Shown one piece after another: positions 49,717 to 58,046 of a stretch of 64,000 nucleotides of DNA. Origin of the DNA: a virus; the IMG/VR virus record IMGVR_UViG_3300047548_001236, positions 186,001 through 250,000 of that record; one strand, 5' to 3'. The notes under the pieces are model-generated. The model was given only the letters and a program-made list of their open reading frames with translations. It was not told where the DNA came from and did not search any database. Every line of letters begins with the position of its first letter. Positions within the stretch are counted from its first letter, which is position 1. A program made the translations under genes and the position numbers.

Positions 49717-50817
49717 TCACAGTACAGGAACAAAATAGTCGATCATGAAAGCATGATCTTCGAAGAACCGATCGCGCTGCTTTCCAATCTCATTCAGTGG
49801 AACCCAAAACGCTTTTTCAGCATCATCAGATCCTTTCACTTTGGGAAGCTCGCCAACACCAAGATCGATGTAGAACGCTTGGGTGATGGTACGCCCACGA
49901 GCCGAACGATTCGGAGCATCAAAAGTCTTGGATGCCTTGATAGACCCCTTTAGAACAGCAACAGGAACCTTGATCTTGGTTTCTTCTTTCAACTCACGAA
50001 TGCAACCATCAACCATCGTCTCTTCTTGGTTGAGGAACCCTCCGGGTAATGCCCATAAATTTTTTCCCGGCATGTCACCGCGCTTGACAAGCAGGATGTG
50101 ACCCGACTGAACCACAACAGCATCGACAGTCATGAAGGTCGGCGGGAACGGTGCAGCCTTCCACGCCTCTTTGTACTTCTTGATCATCTGGTATTCAACA
50201 AGAAGTTTACCCCATGCTCCACCAGTATTACTGTTATTTGAGATAATCCGTTTCATTTCCCAATGAGATTGTGAAGGCATAACTTCCCTGATGGAATCGT
50301 ATTCCTCGTAATCAGTGGAATCAAAAAGCGACTTTCGAATGTCGGTGGCATTGATACCATCGACGTTAGGCACTTCAACATGGTTCTTCCACTTCGGGAA
50401 GATATTCAAGTAGTAGCTAGTGTGATCTTTCGAGTGACCAATCAGGCCAACATCGTTGAAATGCGGGCCGAGTGTTTCATCAACGACCTTCTGCACTGCA
50501 TTGACCCACTTGTTGTCGTCATAGGGGTAGTCAGAGACAGGGACAACGAGAACACGAGGGCTGGTTGCGAAGCCTTTGAGACTGCCAGCATCCCATGAGA
50601 CGACTTCGTCCTTATAGACAGCATCGATCATGGCCTTGCGTTCTTGGAATGTGAAGGGATTTCGAATGCTCCGAGCAGCGAAACTGGATCCGACTACAAC
50701 GACAACCTGTTTGGCTTGCTTGAGCGCGGCATCAATGACCGCCTTGTGTCCATTATGAAACGGCTGGAATCTCCCTACAAACACAAGAGCATCCCGCATT
50801 TTAGTGGTATTTGACAT
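49717..50817 (-). CDS. Bifunctional NMN adenylyltransferase / Nudix hydrolase
   Basis: 366 residues. Residues about 8-200 form a nucleotidyltransferase domain (VFVGRFQPFHNGHKAVIDAAL; GHSKDHTSYY; ATDIRKSL), which makes NAD+ from NMN and ATP. Residues about 220-366 hold a Nudix domain with GGFLNQEETMVDGCIRELKEET, typical of ADP-ribose pyrophosphatases in the NadM-Nudix fusion family. With NAMPT it completes NAD+ synthesis from nicotinamide, and the Nudix half could remove the ADP-ribose left by NADases. Confidence 0.9.
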   Translation of the reverse strand: MSNTTKMRDALVFVGRFQPFHNGHKAVIDAALKQAKQVVVVVGSSFAARSIRNPFTFQERKAMIDAVYKDEVVSWDAGSLKGFATSPRVLVVPVSDYPYDDNKWVNAVQKVVDETLGPHFNDVGLIGHSKDHTSYYLNIFPKWKNHVEVPNVDGINATDIRKSLFDSTDYEEYDSIREVMPSQSHWEMKRIISNNSNTGGAWGKLLVEYQMIKKYKEAWKAAPFPPTFMTVDAVVVQSGHILLVKRGDMPGKNLWALPGGFLNQEETMVDGCIRELKEETKIKVPVAVLKGSIKASKTFDAPNRSARGRTITQAFYIDLGVGELPKVKGSDDAEKAFWVPLNEIGKQRDRFFEDHAFMIDYFVPVL

Positions 50818-50835
50818 ATTAGAACTCCTCTAATG

Positions 50836-50843
50836 TATAAATA
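50836..50843 (+). promoter_or_regulatory. T4-type late promoter box for the homing endonuclease
   Basis: Plus-strand TATAAATA, 94 bases before the ATG at 50930. Homing endonuclease genes of T4 are commonly late transcribed, so the placement fits. Confidence 0.55.
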
Positions 50844-50929
50844 GTTTCGCAATCTCTTTGCAAAACGTTCTTCGCGGTAGTACCAATACCCAAGAACTCT
50901 ACGATAAACAGTTTAGGAGCATCGCAGCT

Positions 50930-51649
50930 ATGGATATTTATATTTCCAACAAGTACACTCGCACATATTTCACTATCATCAATAAGTCCCTTTCAGAAAA
51001 CAGGAAAAGGACGGATTCACGCATTTATGAGGAACATCACATTGTCCCTAAATCGTGTGGAGGCCCAAACGAAGATGCCAATCTCGTACTCCTTACCCCC
51101 AAAGAACACTACGTGTGTCATCGACTTCTCCCAAAGATGGTAACGTCTAAGACCCATTATGAGAAAATGATATACGCCTTGTGGTCACTTGTCAACGGTA
51201 ATGGCAGGTCTAAACGATACTCACCTAGCGGTAAGATATACCAGCAAATCAAAGAAGAACAAAGAACTGTACGATCTGAACGCATGAAAGGTGAGAGAAA
51301 TCACTTCTATGGTAAAACTCACTCTGACGAACTGAAAGCCAAGATGAGTATAGATAACCCCGCAAAAAGAGAAGACGTCAAGGTAAAACTTCGAGGCCCT
51401 AGACCAGGATTTATGCCTCATAATCACTACACTGGGTGGTCGGATGCTACCAAAGAGAAATTGAGGCAGGCTAACATAGGCAAGAAACTGTCAGATGAGA
51501 CCCGACAAAAGATGAGCAGAACAAGATCAAACAAAGTGTGGGTTAAAAAGGAAGGTGAAAAGTCTCGACATATACAGTCTGAATACTTACCCACCTTCCT
51601 GGCTGATGGTTGGTGTCTGGGCAGACACCTTACACGACGTAAGCCATAG
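50930..51649 (+). mobile_element. HNH homing endonuclease with NUMOD3 repeats
   Basis: 239 residues from ATG 50930 (TAGGAGC upstream; an upstream in-frame start exists at 50858 but without an RBS). EEHHIVPKSCGGPNEDANLVLLTPKEHYVCH is the HNH nuclease core. NHFYGKTHSDELKAKMS and two later segments (GWSDATKEKLRQANIGKKLS, DETRQKMS) are NUMOD3 DNA-binding repeats. It is antisense to the genes on both sides and splits the NAD+ salvage operon between NMNAT-Nudix and the 51655 gene. Confidence 0.85.
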
Positions 51650-51654
51650 TCAAA

Positions 51655-51894
51655 TCACTCGGAAGTCAAGTCTTCTGCGGGGATTTGGCTGAGAAGTTTG
51701 GTGGCGGCTTTCGTAGCGTCGTCGACCAGTGCTTGAGGAGAATACCCCAGCAGTTTAGCAACAATCAGTCCGGCGTAGACCGATGCGAGTAGATCATCCT
51801 CAGTGTTTTCACTGTTTTCCAGTCTGCCAAGCCAGTCTTCCATATGAACTGCAGCGCGGGCGCTGATCTTGGCGATTCGTTCTTGTTCATCCAT
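51655..51894 (-). CDS. Hypothetical helical protein
   Basis: 79 residues, acidic, helical (ISARAAVHMEDWLGRLENSENTEDDLL...). It lies 2 bases after the NadR-like gene and is separated from NMNAT-Nudix by the antisense endonuclease. Function unknown. Confidence 0.65.
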   Translation of the reverse strand: MDEQERIAKISARAAVHMEDWLGRLENSENTEDDLLASVYAGLIVAKLLGYSPQALVDDATKAATKLLSQIPAEDLTSE

Positions 51895-51896
51895 TA

Positions 51897-52937
51897 TCAG
51901 TTCCTTTCATATTCTCTGATAGGTGTGGTGTAGTAGTCAAACATCTTGATCACATCGTTAGCGACTTCACGACGCTGCTTGCGCAAGTCTGTGTTAGCTA
52001 CGACGGTGTATTCACAATCGAACTCTTCAAGTAGATCGATCCAGAATTGAGTTTGGCTTTCACGCTTATCGCCACCGTAACGAAGAGGATCCTGCTCAAA
52101 CGGAATCTGATCATTCATCACGATGTATAGATCGGACTTAGTTTTCTTAGCATAGTGGGTGACCAGGTCGATATCTTCATCCGTCCCACCACCCCAAAGA
52201 CGGTAGTAGCCCAGCGTGCTAAACAAGTCCGTGTCTTGGAAGATGAATGCCTTGTCATACAAGTCGTTCTGAGCTGCCTGTTGTACAGCATACTGCCCGT
52301 GAATGATTGCACGCATCTTTTCATCAGTGATTTCGGGACCAACCGTTTTGAGATATTCACGAGCCCATTCGGGAACGAAGTGCCCATAAAGCTCCTCTGC
52401 CAACCACTTGGTCATAGTAGTCTTACCGCAGCTTTCAGCTCCAAACACTGTTACCGTCTTGCGAATGTGCTTTTGGAACTCCGGAAGGATGAAGTCAAAG
52501 TTTCCGATAAGATCTTGACGTACTTCCGTTCCTCTGATCGGAACGGTCTCGCGGTAGCGATTGCACGGCATAAACTTGCACCCGAGCACGTTGGCCATAT
52601 CGATTCCGTACAGCTCGCTTGCGACAAAATAGTCGTCTGGTTTGACGTCTACAAACTCTTCCACGATATCACGCCACACTTTCCAGAAGTTTGGATGCTC
52701 GCTGGGTTGTTGAGGGACGTCACGATGAAGGTGGTGGATCTTCACACGAGAATCGGCATTATATGCCGCTCTGAAAGCGTCAACTCTATCTTTACCGTTG
52801 ACGGGCTCTCTTTCCATCGAGCCAACAATCACATGAACCGTACCACGCCACGTCACCAACGACCGTGCAAAATCGATTAGATACTTGTGCCCGAGAGTGG
52901 GCACAAGTGCTGTCATAAGAATGATTGCGTTAGGCAT
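51897..52937 (-). CDS. NadR-like NMN adenylyltransferase / ribosylnicotinamide kinase
   Basis: 346 residues from ATG 52937 (GGAGG upstream). N-terminal half: ILMTALVPTLGHKYLIDFA (T/HxGH nucleotidyltransferase motif) and RGTEVRQDL. C-terminal half: P-loop FGAESCGKTTMTKWLAEE (about 160-175), EWAREYL, DTDLFSTLGYYRLW. This is the NadR plan without the N-terminal repressor domain: it phosphorylates nicotinamide riboside to NMN and can adenylate NMN to NAD+. It pairs with PnuC next door. Confidence 0.9.
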   Translation of the reverse strand: MPNAIILMTALVPTLGHKYLIDFARSLVTWRGTVHVIVGSMEREPVNGKDRVDAFRAAYNADSRVKIHHLHRDVPQQPSEHPNFWKVWRDIVEEFVDVKPDDYFVASELYGIDMANVLGCKFMPCNRYRETVPIRGTEVRQDLIGNFDFILPEFQKHIRKTVTVFGAESCGKTTMTKWLAEELYGHFVPEWAREYLKTVGPEITDEKMRAIIHGQYAVQQAAQNDLYDKAFIFQDTDLFSTLGYYRLWGGGTDEDIDLVTHYAKKTKSDLYIVMNDQIPFEQDPLRYGGDKRESQTQFWIDLLEEFDCEYTVVANTDLRKQRREVANDVIKMFDYYTTPIREYERN

Positions 52938-52947
52938 TTTTGCCTCC

Positions 52948-53223
52948 TCAGAGTTTCTGACGAACAAATCCAGTCGGTTGGGTCAGCATTTCGACAGCTT
53001 CGAGAACAAAGAATTGAATCCCTGGATTTGCCTTGGCAAGCCTTTCAGCTTCCCGAACTGCATCTTGACGATTAGCGTGCCGTACTTTTGGAGAATTACC
53101 GTCACCGGTAATCATCCAGAACTTTTTCGAGCTGTTTTCCATTTCATTTCCTTTCAAAACATCATCATATCCGATCCACCAGGATCTTGGTTTGCACGTA
53201 TACCAGTTTGAATCGTTTTCCAT
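52948..53223 (-). CDS. Conserved phage hypothetical protein
   Basis: 91 residues from ATG 53223, which overlaps the PnuC stop (TGATG) and has GGAG nine bases upstream. An internal ATG at 53142 (MENSSKKFWMITGDG) gives 64 residues and matches the usual start of this small phage family, but its RBS is too close. The core is KFWMITGDGNSPKVRHANRQDAVREAERLAKANPG-QFFVLEA. Function unknown. Confidence 0.6.
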   Translation of the reverse strand: MENDSNWYTCKPRSWWIGYDDVLKGNEMENSSKKFWMITGDGNSPKVRHANRQDAVREAERLAKANPGIQFFVLEAVEMLTQPTGFVRQKL

Positions 53224-53933
53224 CACAACCATCTCCGATTTGCATAATAATCATTTAGCCGTTCTTCCTCAGTGGAAGTGTCTTTTGTCATAGAACGCTT
53301 CCACTGAACATGACCGATAACGGTGTTTGCAAGGAAGAAGATATACTGGAAGGCAACCAGAGTCAACCCACTATAGATGAAGAATGGAATTGAAACAATG
53401 TCAATACCTGCCCAAAGAGTCCAGTTTTCAAGCTTCTTGTTATCCAGCATCAACTGAGCAACGCCGCTAGCGACAGCAAGACCTACGTCGATTGGGTTCA
53501 GACCGGCAAGGCCAGCAGGGTTGAACAACATATTTGCAACAAGGAATAGACCGAGAATTGCAAGACCGACAGCACCGTATCCTGCATACCATTTCAGAGG
53601 AATGCGAGTGACGGGCCGAGTGTTGTCGTCGCTCCCCCAACGGAACCAACCGTAGATCAGCGAGAACACTAGGTAGAGGTTGAACACCGCAAGTGCCAAC
53701 ATACCCCATTGGTAAAAGAGAACGGAATAAGCAGCGGTTGTTACAATACCGATTGGATAGTTCCATCGGGACTGGCGAGTGCACAACCAGGTGCAACTAT
53801 ATGAAGTGAAAACCGCAAACACTTCCAGCCAGTTGAGAGCCACGATCCATCCCATCCAGAGACCGACACCGTAGCTGAGAGCAGTAAGCACCACTGCAAG
53901 GGCGATAGATTCAAGAATATACTTGGTAGTCAT
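53223..53933 (-). CDS. pnuC: PnuC-family nicotinamide riboside transporter
   Basis: 236 residues from ATG 53933 (AAGGAG nine bases upstream), about seven transmembrane segments. The family marks are W-(N/S)YPIGIVTTAAYSVLF in the middle and ENWTLWAGIDIVSIPFFIYSGLTL near the end. PnuC imports nicotinamide riboside (or NMN), which NadR-type kinases trap. It is the first gene of the NAD+ salvage set. Confidence 0.9.
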   Translation of the reverse strand: MTTKYILESIALAVVLTALSYGVGLWMGWIVALNWLEVFAVFTSYSCTWLCTRQSRWNYPIGIVTTAAYSVLFYQWGMLALAVFNLYLVFSLIYGWFRWGSDDNTRPVTRIPLKWYAGYGAVGLAILGLFLVANMLFNPAGLAGLNPIDVGLAVASGVAQLMLDNKKLENWTLWAGIDIVSIPFFIYSGLTLVAFQYIFFLANTVIGHVQWKRSMTKDTSTEEERLNDYYANRRWL

Positions 53934-53944
53934 CTGCAAAAACT

Positions 53945-53975
53945 CCTTTTGCTATGAAACGTAGACCTCTCTGGT
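53945..53975 (-). other. Hairpin ahead of pnuC
   Basis: CGTGGACC / GGTCTACG (8 bp with one G-U pair) and a 5-base loop on the minus strand, in the short gap before pnuC. It may be a weak terminator for the upstream gene or a leader structure. Confidence 0.35.
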
Positions 53976-53993
53976 CCACGTGCTTGTTTTGTA

Positions 53994-54185
53994 TCACCAG
54001 ATAGGATCTGGTGCACCATCAATTATCACTTCTGTGATGAAGTATGCTCGGAACAGCCGCAGTTTCGTTTGTTCGAACATAGCCTCTGCTTCAACGGCTT
54101 TGTCGTGAGACGAGTATACACCCAACACGTAGGAACCATCATATCCCATGTCTCCACGAAGGACAAATACTTTATCACCGCTCAT
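53994..54185 (-). CDS. Hypothetical protein
   Basis: 63 residues from ATG 54185, which overlaps the stop of the upstream small gene (ATGA). Beta-alpha-beta pattern (KVFVLRGDMGYDGSYVLGVYSS...). Function unknown. Confidence 0.6.
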   Translation of the reverse strand: MSGDKVFVLRGDMGYDGSYVLGVYSSHDKAVEAEAMFEQTKLRLFRAYFITEVIIDGAPDPIW

Positions 54186-54334
54186 TGCACATATTCCCAT
54201 TTCTCTTCTTCGATATACATACCCTTCATCTCAGGATACATATTCTCGTAAAAGTCTTTCCATTGTTCCGCGTCACCCAGCAAAGCAAATGCGGCTACCG
54301 GACCTAGCGTGGGACATTTGACAGTGTAACGCAT
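54182..54334 (-). CDS. Small hypothetical protein
   Basis: 50 residues (MRYTVKCPTLGPVAAF...), ending in an acidic Glu/Trp segment. Start overlaps the upstream stop (TGATG) and stop overlaps the next start (ATGA). Confidence 0.6.
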   Translation of the reverse strand: MRYTVKCPTLGPVAAFALLGDAEQWKDFYENMYPEMKGMYIEEEKWEYVQ

Positions 54335-54546
54335 CAGAAAAACTTCTCCTCAAGAGTCGTCATCCAATATTCGAAGTCACCCCAGCCCATCTGTTTGGGG
54401 GTAACCAGACCCAATCGATCAGTAACCTTGTATTTGATCTTCTTGTACTCCAGCATAGATGCCATGCAGAATACTGTATGAGTCTCGTCGGCAACGACAG
54501 TACAAGTCTTACCCCATTCGGGTTCATACCAAGTGATCATTCGCAT
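54334..54546 (-). CDS. Hypothetical protein
   Basis: 70 residues from ATG 54546 (AGGTGA upstream; ATG 54540 is possible). Mixed alpha/beta, with Trp-rich ends. Function unknown. Confidence 0.6.
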   Translation of the reverse strand: MRMITWYEPEWGKTCTVVADETHTVFCMASMLEYKKIKYKVTDRLGLVTPKQMGWGDFEYWMTTLEEKFF

Positions 54547-54554
54547 TTGTTCAC

Positions 54555-54743
54555 CTATTTGTTGAATACAAATAATGGATAACCCTTTTGACGGCACTCG
54601 TCAACGGCTTCTTCATATGTGATAGCATTTAATTTGGTTTTTTCGTTCAAACGAACAGTACACCATCCCGTTGTGTGTGGATTGACGTGACTCTTACAGT
54701 ACACCCACACTCCTGAACCAAAGAAGCGTTCATCGTCTGTCAT
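54555..54743 (-). CDS. Hypothetical protein
   Basis: 62 residues from ATG 54743, which overlaps the stop of the upstream gene (ATGA). Contains VYCKSHVNPHTTGWCTV and CRQKGYPLFVF, so cysteines are conserved-looking, but no family is recognised. Confidence 0.6.
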   Translation of the reverse strand: MTDDERFFGSGVWVYCKSHVNPHTTGWCTVRLNEKTKLNAITYEEAVDECRQKGYPLFVFNK

Positions 54744-55120
54744 TGCTTGATAAATCCCCAAGCAATGCAGCCACCTCGAACATCTTTATCGCACGCTGCT
54801 AAAGTATCGTGATTGTCCATGATCGATGTAACGGTTTCACTACCGTCCATAAACCCGACCAACCAAAGTGGGATCAGAATTAGATTGCCGTCCCAATTTC
54901 CAAAACCAAACTCGTATAGGGTTTCACGATCCAGTTGTTTCAGCTCATTCTGTGTAATCGTTGGGATCTCTTCATATCCAAAATCCTTGGCGCGGGAGAG
55001 ACCTCGAGCGAGTTCTTGGAACGCAAACTCCACACTCCATGAGTTGTGATATTCATTGACCGACGATGCAGCATTCAGCACACGACGACGAGCTCTTTTC
55101 AGTTTTTCAATCGTATTCAT
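54740..55120 (-). CDS. Conserved phage hypothetical protein
   Basis: 126 residues. Basic helical N-terminus (IEKLKRARRRVLNAASSVNEYHNSWSVEFAFQEL), then GNLILIPLWLVGFMDG and a CIAWGF end. Small phage proteins with this pattern exist, with no known function. Confidence 0.65.
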   Translation of the reverse strand: MNTIEKLKRARRRVLNAASSVNEYHNSWSVEFAFQELARGLSRAKDFGYEEIPTITQNELKQLDRETLYEFGFGNWDGNLILIPLWLVGFMDGSETVTSIMDNHDTLAACDKDVRGGCIAWGFIKQ

Positions 55121-55134
55121 TTAGCTTTCTCCTG

Positions 55135-55404
55135 TCATCCAAAAGGTTGGTTATCACCACGAGTGATGGCAAGAATCTGTCGATACTTCTCTGCTTGGTC
55201 TTTTTCAATTTGAGTTGGAGAAGCGTGCACTTCATGTTCATACGATTCACTATCAGCAATCCTACCGATCGCGAAAGCATAGTTTTTAGCAGCCATCTCT
55301 TTCATGATAGCGAGTCTCTCCGCCAGACTGGGGTTATTCTCATATCGAATAAGAATACTTTGAAGGTCGAGCAGAATTTGGACATCTCTTTTCGTCAGCA
55401 TCAC
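55135..55404 (-). CDS. Hypothetical helical protein
   Basis: 89 residues, helical, no motif (LTKRDVQILLDLQSILIRYENNPSLAERLA...). ATGA overlap with the upstream gene. Function unknown. Confidence 0.6.
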   Translation of the reverse strand: MMLTKRDVQILLDLQSILIRYENNPSLAERLAIMKEMAAKNYAFAIGRIADSESYEHEVHASPTQIEKDQAEKYRQILAITRGDNQPFG

Positions 55405-55613
55405 GCGTTCTCCCGCATCCGAAGGTATTCGTTGATGTCGTCCTGGATTTCATTCAGAGTCACGAGCCCCGCCTGCCAATCGGCATAGATCCGTTGATAC
55501 ACTTTGTTCTGATCAACGGGGATCTTCCCATATTGTGCATTGACGTGTTGAACATGGAGAAACACCAATTGGCGAATCTTCCGCTGAACGAGTTGTGTGG
55601 GTTCGGTCATCAC
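55401..55613 (-). CDS. Hypothetical protein
   Basis: 70 residues (ATG 55613 or 55610), helical and basic at the start, acidic at the end. Overlaps both neighbours by 4 bases. Function unknown. Confidence 0.6.
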   Translation of the reverse strand: MMTEPTQLVQRKIRQLVFLHVQHVNAQYGKIPVDQNKVYQRIYADWQAGLVTLNEIQDDINEYLRMRENA

Positions 55614-55768
55614 ATGGTTTCCTTCAAGCGCTTGTTGATGATTTGATTGATCCTATCGGTGATCAATTTTTTTGCCCACTCGGGTGCGGGATCGGAGGGG
55701 ACAAGAGTCAGAGCCTTCCGCAACTGAGCATTTGTCAGGGCATTCAGACGAGCCAGTTCTTTTTCCAT
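55610..55768 (-). CDS. Small helical protein
   Basis: 52 residues (MEKELARLNALTNAQLRK...). AGGAG with proper spacing before ATG 55768. Two helices with a Pro-rich turn between them. Function unknown. Confidence 0.6.
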   Translation of the reverse strand: MEKELARLNALTNAQLRKALTLVPSDPAPEWAKKLITDRINQIINKRLKETM

Positions 55769-55772
55769 TTGA

Positions 55773-56105
55773 TCACTCCTCGTCTTCATCATCTTCATCC
55801 TTCCAGCGATTCTTCCACAGCCATTCGTGGCTGCCTGGCTTACGTCCCATGGCGCGACCATCCACCCACTCTCCCACGGTACGAGCCGTAAACGAAAGGG
55901 TACCCGTGTTGGCATACACCTCAACACTATCCTCCATGGTGATCTTGCCCTCGCTCAGGAGCTTGGTCAGCAGAGCCAGGATGGGCGAACGGTACGACAC
56001 AGCCGTCACTCCCAGAGCCGTAGCTGCCGGCTTCATGGTGTACTCACTCTTACCCCGAGTCTTCTTGACCGAGCCGGTATCGATGCGGATCACGTTGTTG
56101 GTCAT
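55773..56105 (-). CDS. Hypothetical protein
   Basis: 110 residues with a strongly acidic C-terminal tail (DEDDEDEE). First gene behind a TTGCCC-N17-TATATT promoter. The codon choice is more GC-rich than in nearby genes. No known domain. Confidence 0.6.
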   Translation of the reverse strand: MTNNVIRIDTGSVKKTRGKSEYTMKPAATALGVTAVSYRSPILALLTKLLSEGKITMEDSVEVYANTGTLSFTARTVGEWVDGRAMGRKPGSHEWLWKNRWKDEDDEDEE

Positions 56106-56130
56106 CTTTTATCTCCTTGCTTATGAATAC

Positions 56131-56159
56131 AATATAGGCCAAACCTCGATCCGGGGCAA
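56131..56159 (-). promoter_or_regulatory. Host-like sigma70 promoter
   Basis: Minus strand TTGCCC-N17-TATATT ahead of the gene at 56105, starting the leftward run of small genes to pnuC. Confidence 0.6.
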
Positions 56160-56174
56160 GAGCTGTTTTCAAAA

Positions 56175-56951
56175 TTATAGAATGAAATTGACTCTTTGCT
56201 CGATGGGCAGATCACCAAAGAATCCCACATCGACAGTCATAATTTGACGTCGAGTAACAAGCAGATCAGTGGGCCATTTGTTTTCGGGAATGTTCTGCAG
56301 TTCTTCACTAGTCAAATAGGATTCCACCTTGACTGGCTTGACATAGGCCCCATACTTCCATTGATTGGGGATCTTGTCCCACCATACGTCATATTCATTC
56401 TCAAGAATGGTGGTCATACTTTCTCCATTCAGGCCATGCATTAGCTTGGCTCCTGCTGTCCAACGAAACAAAGAAGAAATGCTGTTTTTACGTGCGTCCT
56501 GGGCTCGCCATAGCAACACATTTGAGGCTTCGATGTCAGAAGGAATTTCCCAGGTTCTACAATCAAAATAGGCCAGTCTATCGACAGGAATGTGGCCCAT
56601 AGTCTGGATCAGCACGTTGAAGTGTGCAGTTGCCATGGAAGCAAACACTGAGTTGATCTTGGATACTTTACCATTAAAGATCCGCTCGCCTTCAACGGGA
56701 GGGTATAGTAGGGTGATTTCGTCCGACTGTGTATAACCTACAGAGGCATGAGTCTCTTCAACCAGACGCTTGGTTGTGGTCACCATAGCGTTGGTAATTC
56801 CGTGATCGAAGGGTTTCTTGAAGCCCTTCGTGAATTTGCTAAAGCCCTTGCCATCAATTCGCACAGCCATCCACTTGTTGGGATCGATCTTGGCAGACGT
56901 GTAGGCCTGCTCATACTTCTTCATTCGATCACCAAATTCATCATTTTTCAT
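56175..56951 (-). CDS. Thg1-like 3'-5' tRNA polymerase
   Basis: 258 residues. VRIDGKGFSKFT (30-41, metal-binding Asp33) and GYTQSDEITLLY (72-83, Asp77-Glu78) are the catalytic carboxylate motifs of tRNA-His guanylyltransferase and Thg1-like proteins, which add nucleotides to RNA 5' ends in the 3'-5' direction. Bacterial and phage relatives repair 5'-truncated tRNAs. It fits with the two RNA ligases as an RNA-repair tool. Confidence 0.85.
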   Translation of the reverse strand: MKNDEFGDRMKKYEQAYTSAKIDPNKWMAVRIDGKGFSKFTKGFKKPFDHGITNAMVTTTKRLVEETHASVGYTQSDEITLLYPPVEGERIFNGKVSKINSVFASMATAHFNVLIQTMGHIPVDRLAYFDCRTWEIPSDIEASNVLLWRAQDARKNSISSLFRWTAGAKLMHGLNGESMTTILENEYDVWWDKIPNQWKYGAYVKPVKVESYLTSEELQNIPENKWPTDLLVTRRQIMTVDVGFFGDLPIEQRVNFIL

Positions 56952-57166
56952 CTTGAAATTTCCTGTTTGATCGATTCCATCGAATCAGGTTGTGTTAGAG
57001 CTTCTTCTAAAAATTCGGACACAAACGAGACGATCGCTGGACTACCTCGTTTGTGGAAGGATAGTGTATCTGAGGCGAGATTGAACCTGGAAATATCCGC
57101 AACAGCAAATCCAAGTTCTGTGTATTTGTCTTTCAGTTGTTTGAGATTTTCCTCTATTGTTATCAT
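56948..57166 (-). CDS. Hypothetical helical protein
   Basis: 72 residues: helical start (IEENLKQLKDKYTELG), short beta part, helical end. ATGA overlaps with both neighbours, upstream of the Thg1-like gene. Function unknown. Confidence 0.6.
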   Translation of the reverse strand: MITIEENLKQLKDKYTELGFAVADISRFNLASDTLSFHKRGSPAIVSFVSEFLEEALTQPDSMESIKQEISR

Positions 57167-57429
57167 TGAGCCTGGTCCTGTTGCTTGAGGTTTTCAATGT
57201 AAATCACCCGATCTGTGATTGTGCCTGCGCAGAACTCGCGAGTGACGTAGTGGACCATTTCATCACGATTGAATGCATATTCAGCACCACAAGATTGAAT
57301 CATGGCCATATTCTCATCGTGAGTCTGAGATCCCGAAAGGTAGAACAACGTGGCAATCCCCAAGATTACCACGACAATGGCAATAGCAACGCCGATCCCA
57401 AATACAGCTTCCCAACCCTTCTCACTCAT
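57163..57429 (-). CDS. Membrane-anchored protein
   Basis: 88 residues from ATG 57429 (GGAGAAGG upstream). One transmembrane helix (about 8-31) and a short soluble part with two cysteines (SCGAEY, FCAGT). ATGA overlap with the HD gene upstream. Function unknown. Confidence 0.6.
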   Translation of the reverse strand: MSEKGWEAVFGIGVAIAIVVVILGIATLFYLSGSQTHDENMAMIQSCGAEYAFNRDEMVHYVTREFCAGTITDRVIYIENLKQQDQAQ

Positions 57430-58046
57430 TGGCCTTCTCCCTTCACTAGATTTGCGAGCGCGATTGATAAGTCGATCCCATTCAGCACGCTCTCGTAGAA
57501 CTCTTTGTGCTTCGGATCTCGACTGACGTTCGTAAGCACGCGCTCTCGCAACCCTTGCATAAACACTGCACTTTGGCTTGCGAATGCTTTTGGATCGATA
57601 GAGTAAAGATTGCATGATTCTTCCATGATGTTGGCAAAATTACGAATGGTTGATGAAGTATCTGTCAGACCATGTAGATCTGCCCTGATGATGGCAGAAA
57701 GATCAGGCGACGTAACAAGATGATCAACAGTACCATAGATCATCTCGGACCCACGTGCAAGAACATAATCATTGATCTTGTATTTGGGGATGTTCCCATT
57801 GAACGTCAGCATGATGGCAGAACGCTTTTCCTTCTCTGGGAGTTTGTCATACACAATATCATGAAATAACACAGCCCAGTCAAGAGCCTCATCATAGGGC
57901 TCATTGGTTTTCTCCAGATAGGCATACATTGATTGAACATGATCGTAGTTGTGATACGTCAACCCCAAATCCTTGGTGTAGTGTTGGATAGCTCCAACAG
58001 CATCTTTTGCAAGATCGAGGTCTGTGATACGAGACCAATTATTCAT
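57426..58046 (-). CDS. HD-domain metal-dependent hydrolase
   Basis: 206 residues from ATG 58046. LTYHNYDHVQSMYAYL and LDWAVLFHDIVYD supply the His and His-Asp metal ligands of a family of predicted HD phosphohydrolases. Substrate unknown. It differs from the SpoT-like HD protein at 3758. Confidence 0.75.
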   Translation of the reverse strand: MNNWSRITDLDLAKDAVGAIQHYTKDLGLTYHNYDHVQSMYAYLEKTNEPYDEALDWAVLFHDIVYDKLPEKEKRSAIMLTFNGNIPKYKINDYVLARGSEMIYGTVDHLVTSPDLSAIIRADLHGLTDTSSTIRNFANIMEESCNLYSIDPKAFASQSAVFMQGLRERVLTNVSRDPKHKEFYESVLNGIDLSIALANLVKGEGQ

